Assembly (NCBI RefSeq): GCF_002157205.1
Contig: NZ_CP021358.1
Span: 2,976,001-3,040,000 of the forward strand
Direction: 5' to 3'
Origin: Kushneria marisflavi
GTDB lineage: Bacteria; Pseudomonadota; Gammaproteobacteria; Pseudomonadales; Halomonadaceae
Length of the DNA: 64,000 nt
The position numbers were made by a program, and so were the translations under genes. Below are positions 46,908 to 54,759 of the stretch, piece by piece. Under the pieces are notes generated by a model. The model made no database searches and was not told where the DNA came from. It was given only the letters and a program-made list of their open reading frames with translations. How positions within the stretch are numbered: the first letter of the stretch is position 1; each line of letters opens with the position of its first letter.

Positions 46908-47690
46908 GTGAGCGACCGTTTTGATGAAGTGTTCAGCGCGCTTGAGCAGCAGGCAGGCGATCTGACAGCGCGTCTGGAAAGTGCGAGATCCCGCATTCGC
47001 GAGCTTGAAAACACCAATCGGGAGCTGGCAGCGCGTCTGACCCGCATTCAACAGATGTCGGGGGCCGACAGTGGATACTCCTCCATGTCGCCTGCGCCAT
47101 CAGATAATATCCCGGAGGCCGTGCCGGTGGCGTCTGAAGGGGCAGAAGCCGGCAGTATGGAAACCACCGACGAAAGCGACGTCTCTCGTTCGTCCACCCC
47201 GGACGAGCCTCAGGTCTCCGAGAGCTTGTCGCCGATGCCAGAAGAGTCAACCACGCCTACAGAGCAGAACATGTCCGAAGTTGTTGAAGCAGCACCGCTT
47301 GATCCTGTCCAGGAGGACATTTCTCCTCAGGCGCTTCTCAAGCAGTGGTACAAACGCTACCCCAAGACCTTTTTCGAGCGTCACACCCGTCCGCTGGCCA
47401 TCGGTATCCACGAGGCGCTATCAGAGCGCGAGCCCTACAGCGAAAAACTGATTCGCCGAGCGCTGGCAGGCTATGTCAATCTGCCGCGCTATCTGAAATC
47501 GGTTCGGGTCAATGCGCCGCGCATTGATCTTGAAGGCCAGGAAGCTGGCAGGGTCGAGGAAGAAGATGCGCGACATGCGAAAGAGCAGCTCAAGCACCTG
47601 CAGGACCGTCAGCAGGAACGAGAGGCTGAAAAGCAAAAGCGCAGATTGGCACAAAAAATGTCTGAGCTGGCGCATCGTCATCAGCGTTAG
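46908..47690 (+). CDS. FinO/ProQ-domain RNA-binding protein with an N-terminal coiled coil
   Basis: A 260-residue protein. Residues about 1-50 are a probable coiled coil (FDEVFSALEQQAGDLTARLE, SRIRELENTNRELAARLTRI), about 50-120 an acidic Ser/Pro/Glu linker, and about 125-205 a FinO/ProQ RNA chaperone domain (QALLKQWYKRYPKTFFE, RPLAIGIHEAL, LIRRALAGYVNLPRYLKSV). The C-terminus is a charged helix (about 210-258). FinO/ProQ domains bind structured RNA 3' ends. E. coli ProQ has the domain at its N-terminus, so this layout differs. GTG at 46908 (GGAG 6 nt upstream) is favoured over the ATG two codons before it. Confidence 0.82.
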   Translation: MSDRFDEVFSALEQQAGDLTARLESARSRIRELENTNRELAARLTRIQQMSGADSGYSSMSPAPSDNIPEAVPVASEGAEAGSMETTDESDVSRSSTPDEPQVSESLSPMPEESTTPTEQNMSEVVEAAPLDPVQEDISPQALLKQWYKRYPKTFFERHTRPLAIGIHEALSEREPYSEKLIRRALAGYVNLPRYLKSVRVNAPRIDLEGQEAGRVEEEDARHAKEQLKHLQDRQQEREAEKQKRRLAQKMSELAHRHQR

Positions 47691-47710
47691 TCAGCGTTAG
47701 TCAGCGGTAA
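47681..47710 (+). repeat. Short tandem repeat over the ProQ-like stop codon
   Basis: TCAGCGTTAG is present twice in tandem (47681-47700), then TCAGCGGTAA. The repeat duplicates the stop-codon region, which suggests a small slippage duplication with no effect on the protein. Confidence 0.8.
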
Positions 47711-47806
47711 CGAGGGCATTTAATCGTTACTCTGCGAACAAAATGGCACGTGTTTTGCCAGAGTTTAATTGTATGGTGTAACGCTTTGATGTTTTTTTGT
47801 TTTTAA

Positions 47807-47841
47807 TAAAAGAGCGCCCCAAAAGGGCGCTCTTTTTTTTG
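47807..47841 (+). terminator. Rho-independent terminator upstream of the porin
   Basis: AAAAGAGCGCCC and GGGCGCTCTTTT pair around a CAAAA loop with a long T-run after. It ends the ProQ-like transcript and isolates the porin promoter. Confidence 0.9.
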
Positions 47842-47950
47842 ATTCCAGATTCAAATATGTCATAGAAAGGTCATGATTTTTACGCAAAATACCGGCCTTC
47901 CAGCAATGTTCTAGTCCAATAGTAAAAAGAACGAAAACGCTGTTTTTTTC

Positions 47951-47980
47951 TTGTTGCGTTAGTGAAAACGCCGTTATAAG
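47951..47980 (+). promoter_or_regulatory. Candidate porin promoter
   Basis: TTGTTG (47951-47956), 18 nt, TATAAG (47975-47980) in an AT-rich stretch. This implies a leader of about 95 nt with a GAGC/GCTC hairpin near 48000. Such strong porin promoters are often OmpR-controlled, but I cannot define OmpR sites. Confidence 0.45.
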
Positions 47981-48081
47981 GTAGCCCGGCGAGCAACAAA
48001 TAAAAAAAGCTCGAACGCCACCGGCGTCGGGCATCTGCTGCGGCAGACAATCGAACAGTTAGCCAGTTAAGGAAAATCAAG

Positions 48082-49239
48082 ATGAAAAAGACGCTCTTAG
48101 CGACTGCGATTGCCGGTGCGCTCGGCACAATGGCAGCTGGTGCCCAGGCGGCCACGGTTTACAACCAGGACGGTTCCAAACTGGACGTTTACGGTAACGT
48201 TCAGCTGGGCTGGCGTAATATTAAAGATACGCAAGATGATGGTACTGTCGAAAGTAACGATGATCTTTTTGACAATGGTTCGACTATCGGGTTCCGCGGC
48301 GAACATATTATCAACCCGGATCTGACCGGTTATTTTCGTGCTGAATTCGAATTCAATGCCGATCGCCAAAAAGGGTATTACAGCGAAAGTAGTGGTAAAT
48401 CGGGCAACTCAGGTCTTTCTACCGGTGACCAGGCTTACCTGGGTCTGACCGGCAATTTTGGTGATCTGCGTATAGGTTCCTGGGACGATCTGCTGGATGA
48501 CTGGGTTCAGGATCCGGTCTCCAACAACGAATATTTTGACAACACCGATAGTAGTGCGGATGTAGGTGGTAGCACTTATCGTGAGGCCAATAAGGTTACC
48601 TATACTTCGCCGGTGACCGGCGGGCTTCAGTTCGCTATTGGTACGCGTTACTTTGGTGATGCTGAAGACACTCAGGATTTTCAAAACAGCGCTATTAACG
48701 ACAACGTGACCTTGCCTGGTGATTTCCAGACTGATGAAAGTGGTAGTGCCGCATTGTTTGGTGGCCTGCGCTACATGGTCGGCGACTGGACCTTGGCGGC
48801 GGTCTATGACGACCTGAAAAACTTCAAGTATGTCACTGACGATCGTGAGCGCGACTATGGCCAGCAGTTCGGTCTGAACGCAACTTGGCAGATGAATGAC
48901 GATCTGCGTATTTCCACTAAGTGGGAACAGCTTCATGCTCAGTGGGCGGATGATGCTGATGTAAATCGTTATGGCATCGGCGCGCGCTACAGCTACGGCA
49001 TGGGTGATGTCTATGGCTCTTATCAGTATGTTGATGCCGATCGTAACGCAGTAGCGGTGACGGATTCTGATGCATTTACTGGACTTAATCAGGGTGACGA
49101 CGAAAGCTACAATGAGTTCATTCTTGGCGCGACCTACAACCTGAGCAGCCAGATGTACGTTTGGCTGGAAGGCGCCAAGTACGATCGTGAAGAAGATGTA
49201 GGTGACGGTTTCGCTACCGGTATCGCTTACAGCTTCTAA
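48082..49239 (+). CDS. Gram-negative general porin
   Basis: A 385-residue outer-membrane trimeric porin. It starts with a signal peptide (KKTLLATAIAGALGTMAAGA, then QA before the mature ATVYNQDGSKLDVYGNVQLG). The end IAYSF carries the C-terminal aromatic needed for BAM insertion. Alternating beta-strand segments and the TFRGEH/IGFRGEHI-like loop match the porin_4 family. A long Asp-rich mature sequence fits a halophile surface. AAGGA lies about 9 nt before the ATG. It is a single gene with its own promoter and terminator. Confidence 0.93.
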   Translation: MKKTLLATAIAGALGTMAAGAQAATVYNQDGSKLDVYGNVQLGWRNIKDTQDDGTVESNDDLFDNGSTIGFRGEHIINPDLTGYFRAEFEFNADRQKGYYSESSGKSGNSGLSTGDQAYLGLTGNFGDLRIGSWDDLLDDWVQDPVSNNEYFDNTDSSADVGGSTYREANKVTYTSPVTGGLQFAIGTRYFGDAEDTQDFQNSAINDNVTLPGDFQTDESGSAALFGGLRYMVGDWTLAAVYDDLKNFKYVTDDRERDYGQQFGLNATWQMNDDLRISTKWEQLHAQWADDADVNRYGIGARYSYGMGDVYGSYQYVDADRNAVAVTDSDAFTGLNQGDDESYNEFILGATYNLSSQMYVWLEGAKYDREEDVGDGFATGIAYSF

Positions 49240-49558
49240 GCCTCTGATCTGACCGTCCCTGTGACGCTCATGACTCATAATGAACCGGCCTCTCTTGAGA
49301 GGCCGGTTTTTTATGCATTGAATTCTGAGCATGGGAGATTGCTGATCTGCTGGCCGGTATGGTGTCATCCCATCCTTTTCTGCAATGCCTTCCCATGGCA
49401 TGACGCGTACAATGGCGCGTCCACCACACGGTATTTTCAACACGGCCGAATCGGTGGCACTGCACTATGCTCTGAGCACTGCGTTACCGGTGAGCTCACC
49501 AGCATGGACGTGCCTTCCATGATGGATATGTTTAACGAAACAGAGACGGGAGAAGGGC
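49240..49558. other. Intergenic region between the porin and the efflux operon
   Basis: After the porin terminator this gap holds a TACAAT (about 49408) that could be a -10 for the efflux operon, without a convincing -35. No regulator gene or operator dyad is obvious. A 103-codon frame here begins inside the terminator and has no ribosome site. Confidence 0.4.
49283..49312 (+). terminator. Rho-independent terminator after the porin
   Basis: AACCGGCCTCTC and GAGAGGCCGGTT form a perfect stem with a TT loop, followed by a T-run. Confidence 0.93.
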
Positions 49559-49768
49559 GTGTTGCTGCGTGAACTTTCCATTGGCGGGGTCTTTATCAGT
49601 CCGATGCTGTTGTTTGCGCTGGTATCCCTGGTAATTTCGGCGGTGCTGCGAACCATGATGCACAAGGCGGGTCTGACACGCTGGGTGTGGCAGGAGGCGT
49701 GGTTTGACGTCAGTCTGTTCGTGATTGTGCTGGCCGTGGTGACCTACCTTTCAAGCCATGTGTTGTAG
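49559..49768 (+). CDS. DUF1656 small membrane protein (AaeX-like)
   Basis: A 69-residue protein with two hydrophobic helices (FISPMLLFALVSLVISAVLR and VSLFVIVLAVVTYLSS). It matches DUF1656, the small subunit usually found before AaeA/AaeB efflux pumps. The start is GTG at 49559 with GGAG about 6 nt upstream; the following TTG is possible. The next gene begins 13 nt later. It is probably a membrane accessory of the pump. Confidence 0.85.
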   Translation: MLLRELSIGGVFISPMLLFALVSLVISAVLRTMMHKAGLTRWVWQEAWFDVSLFVIVLAVVTYLSSHVL

Positions 49769-49781
49769 AAGCGAAATCTGA

Positions 49782-50759
49782 ATGCGCACGATTATTAGAG
49801 TCTTTATTACGCTGGTGCTGGCCGCTATCGCCATCGCCCTTGGGGTCTGGCTGTGGCAGTACTATATGTATACGCCGTGGACGCGTGATGCTCGTGTTCG
49901 TGCCGACATTGTCACCATTGCACCCGATGTCTCAGGCTGGGTCATGAACCTTGAGGCACATGATAATCAGCACGTGTCGGCCGGCGACGTGCTTTTCACG
50001 ATCAATCACAAGCGCTACGAAGCGGCTGCACGTCAGGCCGAGGCGACGCTTGCCAATCGGGAATACTCCTTTCAGCTCAGCCAGCACGAATATGAGCGTC
50101 GCCGTCATCTGGGCAGCAATGCCATCAGCACCGAGGACCGCGAGACTGCAAGGCTCAATGCGCAGATCGCCAGGGCGCAGCGTGACCTGGCCCAGGCACA
50201 GCTCGACAGCGCCCGCATTGATCTTGAGCGTAGCGTGGTCAAGGCGCCGGTCGATGGTTCCGTCATCAACCTCCAACTGCGTGAAGGCAACTACGTTACT
50301 CAGGGCAATGCCCAGATGTCGATCGTGCGTGAAGGTTCCTTCTATATCACGGCCTATTTCGAAGAGACCAAGATTCCCTCGATCGATATCAATGACAGGG
50401 CCAGCATCTGGCTGATGGGGGGCGATCAAAAAATGCAGGGGCATGTGGTCAGCATCGGCCGCGGTATTGCCAACACCAACACCACGCCCAATGGACAGCT
50501 TCTGCCGCAGGTACAGCAAACCTTTACCTGGGTACGTCTTTCCCAGCGTATTCCCGTAGACATTGCCATCGACCATATCCCTGACGGGGTTTATCTGAGT
50601 TCGGGCATGACCGCCAGTGTTCGCATCGATGACCAACACCGCAAGGATGATGGCCTGGATGGTGTGCGCCCACAGGGTATGGGAAATGGTAGCGATCAGG
50701 CCAGTGATCCCGATATTCCTCCGGCCACCCCCGAAGGTGCCGGGCAGCAGGCACCCTGA
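49782..50759 (+). CDS. HlyD/AaeA-type membrane-fusion efflux subunit
   Basis: A 325-residue periplasmic adaptor. An N-terminal membrane anchor (VFITLVLAAIAIALGVWLWQ, about 7-26) precedes TPWTRDARVRADIVTIAPDVSG (lipoyl half-motif), a coiled-coil hairpin (about 95-160) and a second lipoyl half (KAPVDGSVINLQLREGNYV). AaeA-type adaptors connect the FUSC-family pump to the outer membrane for export of hydroxylated aromatic acids. It overlaps nothing, and the pump gene starts 2 nt after its stop. The C-terminal Pro/Gly tail is not conserved. Confidence 0.9.
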   Translation: MRTIIRVFITLVLAAIAIALGVWLWQYYMYTPWTRDARVRADIVTIAPDVSGWVMNLEAHDNQHVSAGDVLFTINHKRYEAAARQAEATLANREYSFQLSQHEYERRRHLGSNAISTEDRETARLNAQIARAQRDLAQAQLDSARIDLERSVVKAPVDGSVINLQLREGNYVTQGNAQMSIVREGSFYITAYFEETKIPSIDINDRASIWLMGGDQKMQGHVVSIGRGIANTNTTPNGQLLPQVQQTFTWVRLSQRIPVDIAIDHIPDGVYLSSGMTASVRIDDQHRKDDGLDGVRPQGMGNGSDQASDPDIPPATPEGAGQQAP

Positions 50760-50761
50760 CC

Positions 50762-52858
50762 GTGGCGCTCGGCACATGGGGGCGTGTGTATCTTACGCCG
50801 GACATTAATACCCTGAAGTTTGCGACCAAGGGTCTGGTGGCCATGACCCTGTCACTTTATCTGGCCATGGAAATGCAGCTGGATCGACCCTATTGGGCTC
50901 TGATCTCGGCCGTATTCTTGCAGATTCGTCCTCAGAGCGGACTGGTAATCGAAAAGGGGTTGTGCCAGATCGGCGGCACCATCATCGGTGGCGGCATGGG
51001 CGTACTGATCATGGCATTGAGCATGCAGATGCCGGCCATTGCGTTGATGCTATTGATGGTCTGGGTCTTTATCTGTGCTACCTCGTCATCACTGACCCGA
51101 AATTTCAATCTGACCTACGGCTTTGCGATGGGAGCCGCCACGGGAATTCTTGTCGTGGTACTGACCATTGTGAATAACAATTCGAGTCAGGGCGTTTTTG
51201 ATGTCGCCGTGGCGCGCGTCAGTGAGATCGTGCTGGGGGCGACATGCGCCACGCTGGTCAGCATGCTGCTCTGGCCTGATCGGGTCAGATATATCATTCA
51301 CGGCCATGCCAACACGGTCATTGATGAGACCTTCAAGGCGCTTACCATGCATCTTGATGCCACTATCTCGATGATTGACGCGCGCCAGCAGATCATGACC
51401 GCGCTAAGCCAGGCATTGACGCTCAACAATGACAGCAGCGCTGTGGTTTATGAAGGCCCGCATGGCCCCGGGCGTGCTCGTGCCGCCTACCTTTTATCCC
51501 AGCGCGCACTATCAATGATGGCCGAGATGCAGACCTATGGTCGACTGGTCCGGGAGCATCCAACCCTGGCCAGCGAAGCTTTTGAGAGTGCGCTCAAGGA
51601 TATTCGCGACACCATGGAGCGCGTGCGCTCACGCCAGACCTACAGCGAGCGCAAGCGGGAGATCAATGGTCTCCGGCAGCGAATCCAGAAGGCCGAGCTT
51701 CATCGTCACGGTACGCCGCTGGCAAGACGGATGGCGCAAGGGCTGATGATGCTGCTGGGTTATGCCAGTGTCATGATCGAGGCACATCACGCCATCAACG
51801 ATGCCGAAAATACCCGGCTCAAGGCCCCCCGACTGTCACGCCATCGTGACTATATGCCTGCCCTGACCATTGGCATTCGTTCCAGTCTGCTGTTTGCCAT
51901 TGGCGCCATCATCTATGTCTCGACCCAGTGGAGCTCCGGTGTATTGATGATGGTGATGCCGGTAATTTTCGGCACCATGTTCGCCTCTTTTCCCTCACCC
52001 ACGGCCATGCTGAAAAATGTCATGAAAGGGGGCCTTGTGGGGATTTTTGCAGCGCTGATATTTGGCAATATTCTGCTGGCGCAGGCAGCGCATGAATACA
52101 TCATGCTGGTGGTGGTTTTCGGTGGCCCGCTTTTCCTGGGGCTGATGGCGATCAACAATCGTGAAGTTCTTGCCAATGGACTGGGCTTTTGTATTCTCTA
52201 CATTATTCTGACCATGCCCAGTAATAACATGAGCTTCAATATCAGCAGCTTCATGGATCGTACGCTGGCCATTGGGCTGGGCCTGATCATTCTCTATAGT
52301 GTTTTCCGGATTGTTCCATCTCCCAATGCGCTGGTACTGCGCCGTCGCGTCATTCGTGCCACTACCGATGACATGATGCAGCTGTGGGCGCGCTCCTGTC
52401 GGCAATCGCGGGAAAGGGCTTCTGACTGGTTCAACGGTCGCATGGTGGAGCGTGTGCAGCGCCTTGCCAACTTTGACAGTCAGCTGCCTGAAGAGGAGCG
52501 CTATCTACTGGACCTTGGCATGACGGGCATGAATTTTGGGCATCTGATTCTGGCCAACTATCGCCGCGTCACAAGCCTTGATAACACGCCGGACACCCGT
52601 GAAGCACTCAGGCAGTGGCAGACAGCGCTGGCTCATGCCTACCAGGCCTGCGCATGGGGTGATTTTGATGAACGCTTTACCGAGGCCAGTCAGACCCTTT
52701 TGGAAAGGTTGCGTGAGGCCGGTGAAATGGACGATGAGCAGATCGAACTCATCGAGGGAATGGTCAGGCGTCTGAACATTACGCTACATCGCTTTGCGAA
52801 AATGAGCAGCAGCCGGGATCAGGGCGACATCAGTGACGTTCTGGAGCAGACGTCCTGA
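50762..52858 (+). CDS. AaeB-like FUSC-family efflux transporter
   Basis: A 698-residue inner-membrane transporter with two blocks of six hydrophobic segments (about 20-180 and about 380-520), separated by and followed by cytoplasmic helical domains. This is the ArAE/FUSC layout of E. coli AaeB. Strong matches are WALISAVFLQIRPQSGLV-like (about 42-60) and IYVSTQWSSGVLMMVMPVIF. With the DUF1656 and adaptor genes it forms an AaeXAB-type pump for aromatic acids or related weak acids. The start is GTG at 50762. It is the last gene of the operon. Confidence 0.9.
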   Translation: MALGTWGRVYLTPDINTLKFATKGLVAMTLSLYLAMEMQLDRPYWALISAVFLQIRPQSGLVIEKGLCQIGGTIIGGGMGVLIMALSMQMPAIALMLLMVWVFICATSSSLTRNFNLTYGFAMGAATGILVVVLTIVNNNSSQGVFDVAVARVSEIVLGATCATLVSMLLWPDRVRYIIHGHANTVIDETFKALTMHLDATISMIDARQQIMTALSQALTLNNDSSAVVYEGPHGPGRARAAYLLSQRALSMMAEMQTYGRLVREHPTLASEAFESALKDIRDTMERVRSRQTYSERKREINGLRQRIQKAELHRHGTPLARRMAQGLMMLLGYASVMIEAHHAINDAENTRLKAPRLSRHRDYMPALTIGIRSSLLFAIGAIIYVSTQWSSGVLMMVMPVIFGTMFASFPSPTAMLKNVMKGGLVGIFAALIFGNILLAQAAHEYIMLVVVFGGPLFLGLMAINNREVLANGLGFCILYIILTMPSNNMSFNISSFMDRTLAIGLGLIILYSVFRIVPSPNALVLRRRVIRATTDDMMQLWARSCRQSRERASDWFNGRMVERVQRLANFDSQLPEEERYLLDLGMTGMNFGHLILANYRRVTSLDNTPDTREALRQWQTALAHAYQACAWGDFDERFTEASQTLLERLREAGEMDDEQIELIEGMVRRLNITLHRFAKMSSSRDQGDISDVLEQTS

Positions 52859-52882
52859 AGAGCGTATTAAAGAGCGATTGAT

Positions 52883-52915
52883 AAAGGCGGTGCCGATTCA
52901 GGCACCGCCTTTTTA
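52883..52915. terminator. Rho-independent terminator after the efflux operon
   Basis: AAAGGCGGTGCC, loop GATTCA, GGCACCGCCTTTTT. Placed between convergent genes, it probably serves both. Confidence 0.93.
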
Positions 52916-52974
52916 ATATGTGACAGGTTCTGCAGATGACGCTTTCCCGGCGGTTTGACCGGATCGGTCAGCCA

Positions 52975-53364
52975 TTAAAGATCGTCCGGGTCGCGGCTTT
53001 CCATGTCGGGACGCGTGCGCTGTGGGTCGACGTGGTCACCGCCGTCAGGCTCTTCAAAATCAAGCGCCTTGATATTGGCCTCAACCCCCTCTTCGTCGGC
53101 GTCGGTCACTTCCAGCTCATTTTCAAGCTCGGCGTCCTTTGCATCCAGAAGACGCTCATCAGCATCCAGCACGCCGGTTTCGACCAGATCGGCGTATTCA
53201 TCATTTTCGTCAGGTAAAACGGAAGCGTCTTCCGTGGAGCCCGTGCCGTCGTTGATGTCTTCCAGATCATGGGTCCAGGCGTCCGTTTCCGGCGTGGCAG
53301 CGGTCACGTCTCTGCTGTCGAGAGCCGGGCGCTGGTCGACTGGGCCTTTCTTTTCCTCATCCAT
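52975..53364 (-). CDS. Very acidic, probably disordered protein
   Basis: A 129-residue protein rich in Asp and Glu (for example TEDASVLPDENDEYADLVET) with almost no aromatic or basic residues. It has no signal peptide, membrane segment or known domain. GGAG lies about 9 nt before the ATG at 53364. Its composition suggests an intrinsically disordered cytoplasmic protein, as seen in halophiles. Function is unknown. Confidence 0.68.
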   Translation of the reverse strand: MDEEKKGPVDQRPALDSRDVTAATPETDAWTHDLEDINDGTGSTEDASVLPDENDEYADLVETGVLDADERLLDAKDAELENELEVTDADEEGVEANIKALDFEEPDGGDHVDPQRTRPDMESRDPDDL

Positions 53365-53552
53365 GAGTACACTCCATCGTTAGCAGGGGATGATCGACAT
53401 CCATTGCCCTGAGTCTAGAACATTGCGGGCCATTACCCCTCGTGGATATGGTGGCCCAGGGTATATTCTTCAATGTCTTTTGCCATATGAGCGCTGTCGA
53501 GATTGCAAAACACATGGCAGTGGCAGTATCAGGTCAGTCGGAGTGGCAGGAT

Positions 53553-53605
53553 GGCCGGAATAATGTCTTGAAGATTAATCGAAAGATGATGATTTGATTC
53601 CGGCC
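53553..53605. other. Long-range inverted repeat upstream of the 120-residue gene
   Basis: GGCCGGAAT (53553-53561) and ATTCCGGCC (53597-53605) are perfect inverted copies separated by 35 nt of AT-rich sequence. The pair could be an operator, or a stem in the leader of the gene at 53648. Confidence 0.4.
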
Positions 53606-53647
53606 GTTTAGAATAGCCATTCTTATCGGGCACTTGAGGGAAAATTC

Positions 53648-54010
53648 ATGGACGACCTTTCTACGGGTGCGCTTGTTACAGGCATTGTTGTGCTTGAGGG
53701 CGAGCATATTCTGGCGGCCGGCTGTGATGAAAGTGAGGCTATGGCCAGCGTTCCAGGGGCGTGGCAGGCAAGTCCGCTGCTCCAGTGTGTGCCGGCCTCC
53801 ATGAAACTGGTGCGCCAGGTTCAAAAGCGCGGCAGCGTTCCTTTCGTTGTGGTCGATGGCATGCTCTGCACCATTGATGATGTAGATAATCTTCTGGCCC
53901 CTGATGACGCCACCGAAGTGCCCTGCAGTCCGGAAGTCGAACAGCTTCTGGCCCGAACCAATGCGCTGGTGGCAGACAATGACGAAGATGATGTGGAAAG
54001 CACCGGATAA
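53648..54010 (+). CDS. Conserved-looking hypothetical protein
   Basis: A 120-residue protein, soluble and acidic at the C-terminus (NDEDDVESTG). The middle (ASMKLVRQVQKRGSVPFVVV) has alternating hydrophobic positions suggesting a small alpha/beta fold. There are two cysteine-containing segments (AAGCDES, LLQCVPAS). GAGGG lies about 7 nt before the ATG. It sits 59 nt before chaC on the same strand and could be cotranscribed. No family was recognised. Confidence 0.65.
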   Translation: MDDLSTGALVTGIVVLEGEHILAAGCDESEAMASVPGAWQASPLLQCVPASMKLVRQVQKRGSVPFVVVDGMLCTIDDVDNLLAPDDATEVPCSPEVEQLLARTNALVADNDEDDVESTG

Positions 54011-54069
54011 TCAGGGTCTCCATGCCATCGTTCATCTTGTACTTTCGACTTTCAATTTCGTGATGCCCC

Positions 54070-54651
54070 ATGTTCGAGACACCCGCTTTTTCCAACGCCG
54101 AGACACGCCCGGATCAATCCGACACGCCGATGTGGCTGTTTGGCTACGGGTCTTTGATCTACAAGACCGGCTTTGCCTTCAAGACTCGCCGTCCTGCCAG
54201 CATCAAGGGATGGACACGGCGTTTCTGGCAGGGGTCACACGACCATCGCGGCACGCTTGAAGCGCCGGGAAGGGTAGCCACCCTTGTTCCCCAAAAGGAG
54301 GCCGTCTGTCATGGCATGGCCTATCTGATTACGCCTGACGTGCTTGAAGGGCTCGATGTCCGGGAAAAGAATGGCTATCTGCGTGTTGTGACCGATCTTT
54401 ATTTTGACGATGGAACATGCGGTGAAGCGCTGGTCTACATGGCAACCGAAGGCAACGAGGCCTGGCTGGGGGAGGCCTCTGTGCTGGAGATTGCGCAGCA
54501 GATTTCTACGGCGGTCGGGCCCAGTGGCCCCAATCGTGACTATCTGCTGATGCTGGCCGATTCGATTCGCGAAATGGGCCATGACGATACACATGTCGAG
54601 GCCATCGAACAGGCGCTGCTGGCGCTGGAAGCCGGTGTTGATCGGTCTTGA
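54070..54651 (+). CDS. chaC: ChaC-like gamma-glutamylcyclotransferase
   Basis: A 193-residue enzyme of the ChaC family, which cleaves glutathione to 5-oxoproline and Cys-Gly. The substrate-cradle motif MWLFGYGSLIYKTGF is at 21-35, the catalytic-region Glu lies in the VREKNGYLRV block, and SIKGWTRRFWQGSHDHRG is present. A 20-residue N-terminal extension precedes the motif. ATG 54130 is the alternative start, and neither has a good ribosome site. It links to gshA in the same window as the opposite end of glutathione turnover. Confidence 0.88.
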   Translation: MFETPAFSNAETRPDQSDTPMWLFGYGSLIYKTGFAFKTRRPASIKGWTRRFWQGSHDHRGTLEAPGRVATLVPQKEAVCHGMAYLITPDVLEGLDVREKNGYLRVVTDLYFDDGTCGEALVYMATEGNEAWLGEASVLEIAQQISTAVGPSGPNRDYLLMLADSIREMGHDDTHVEAIEQALLALEAGVDRS

Positions 54652-54678
54652 CGACCCGCGGGCTGGCCAGCTGGAATG

Positions 54679-54707
54679 CAAAAGGACCGCCGAGGCGGTC
54701 CTTTTTT
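54679..54707. terminator. Terminator between chaC and the chemoreceptor gene
   Basis: AAAAGGACCGCC and GGCGGTCCTTTTTT form a perfect stem with a GA loop. It lies between convergent genes and is probably bidirectional. Confidence 0.92.
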
Positions 54708-54759
54708 GGCAGGGGCTTCTCCATGCTTGCCTGTTTTCAATACGTCTTCAAAGGCAGTG

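Noticed and set aside
49261..49572. A 103-codon plus-strand frame after the porin
   Set aside because: It spans the porin terminator, lacks a ribosome site and has no domain or repeat.
54070..54129. Possible signal peptide at the N-terminus of ChaC
   Set aside because: The extension is polar and acidic (TRPDQSDTP) with no hydrophobic core.
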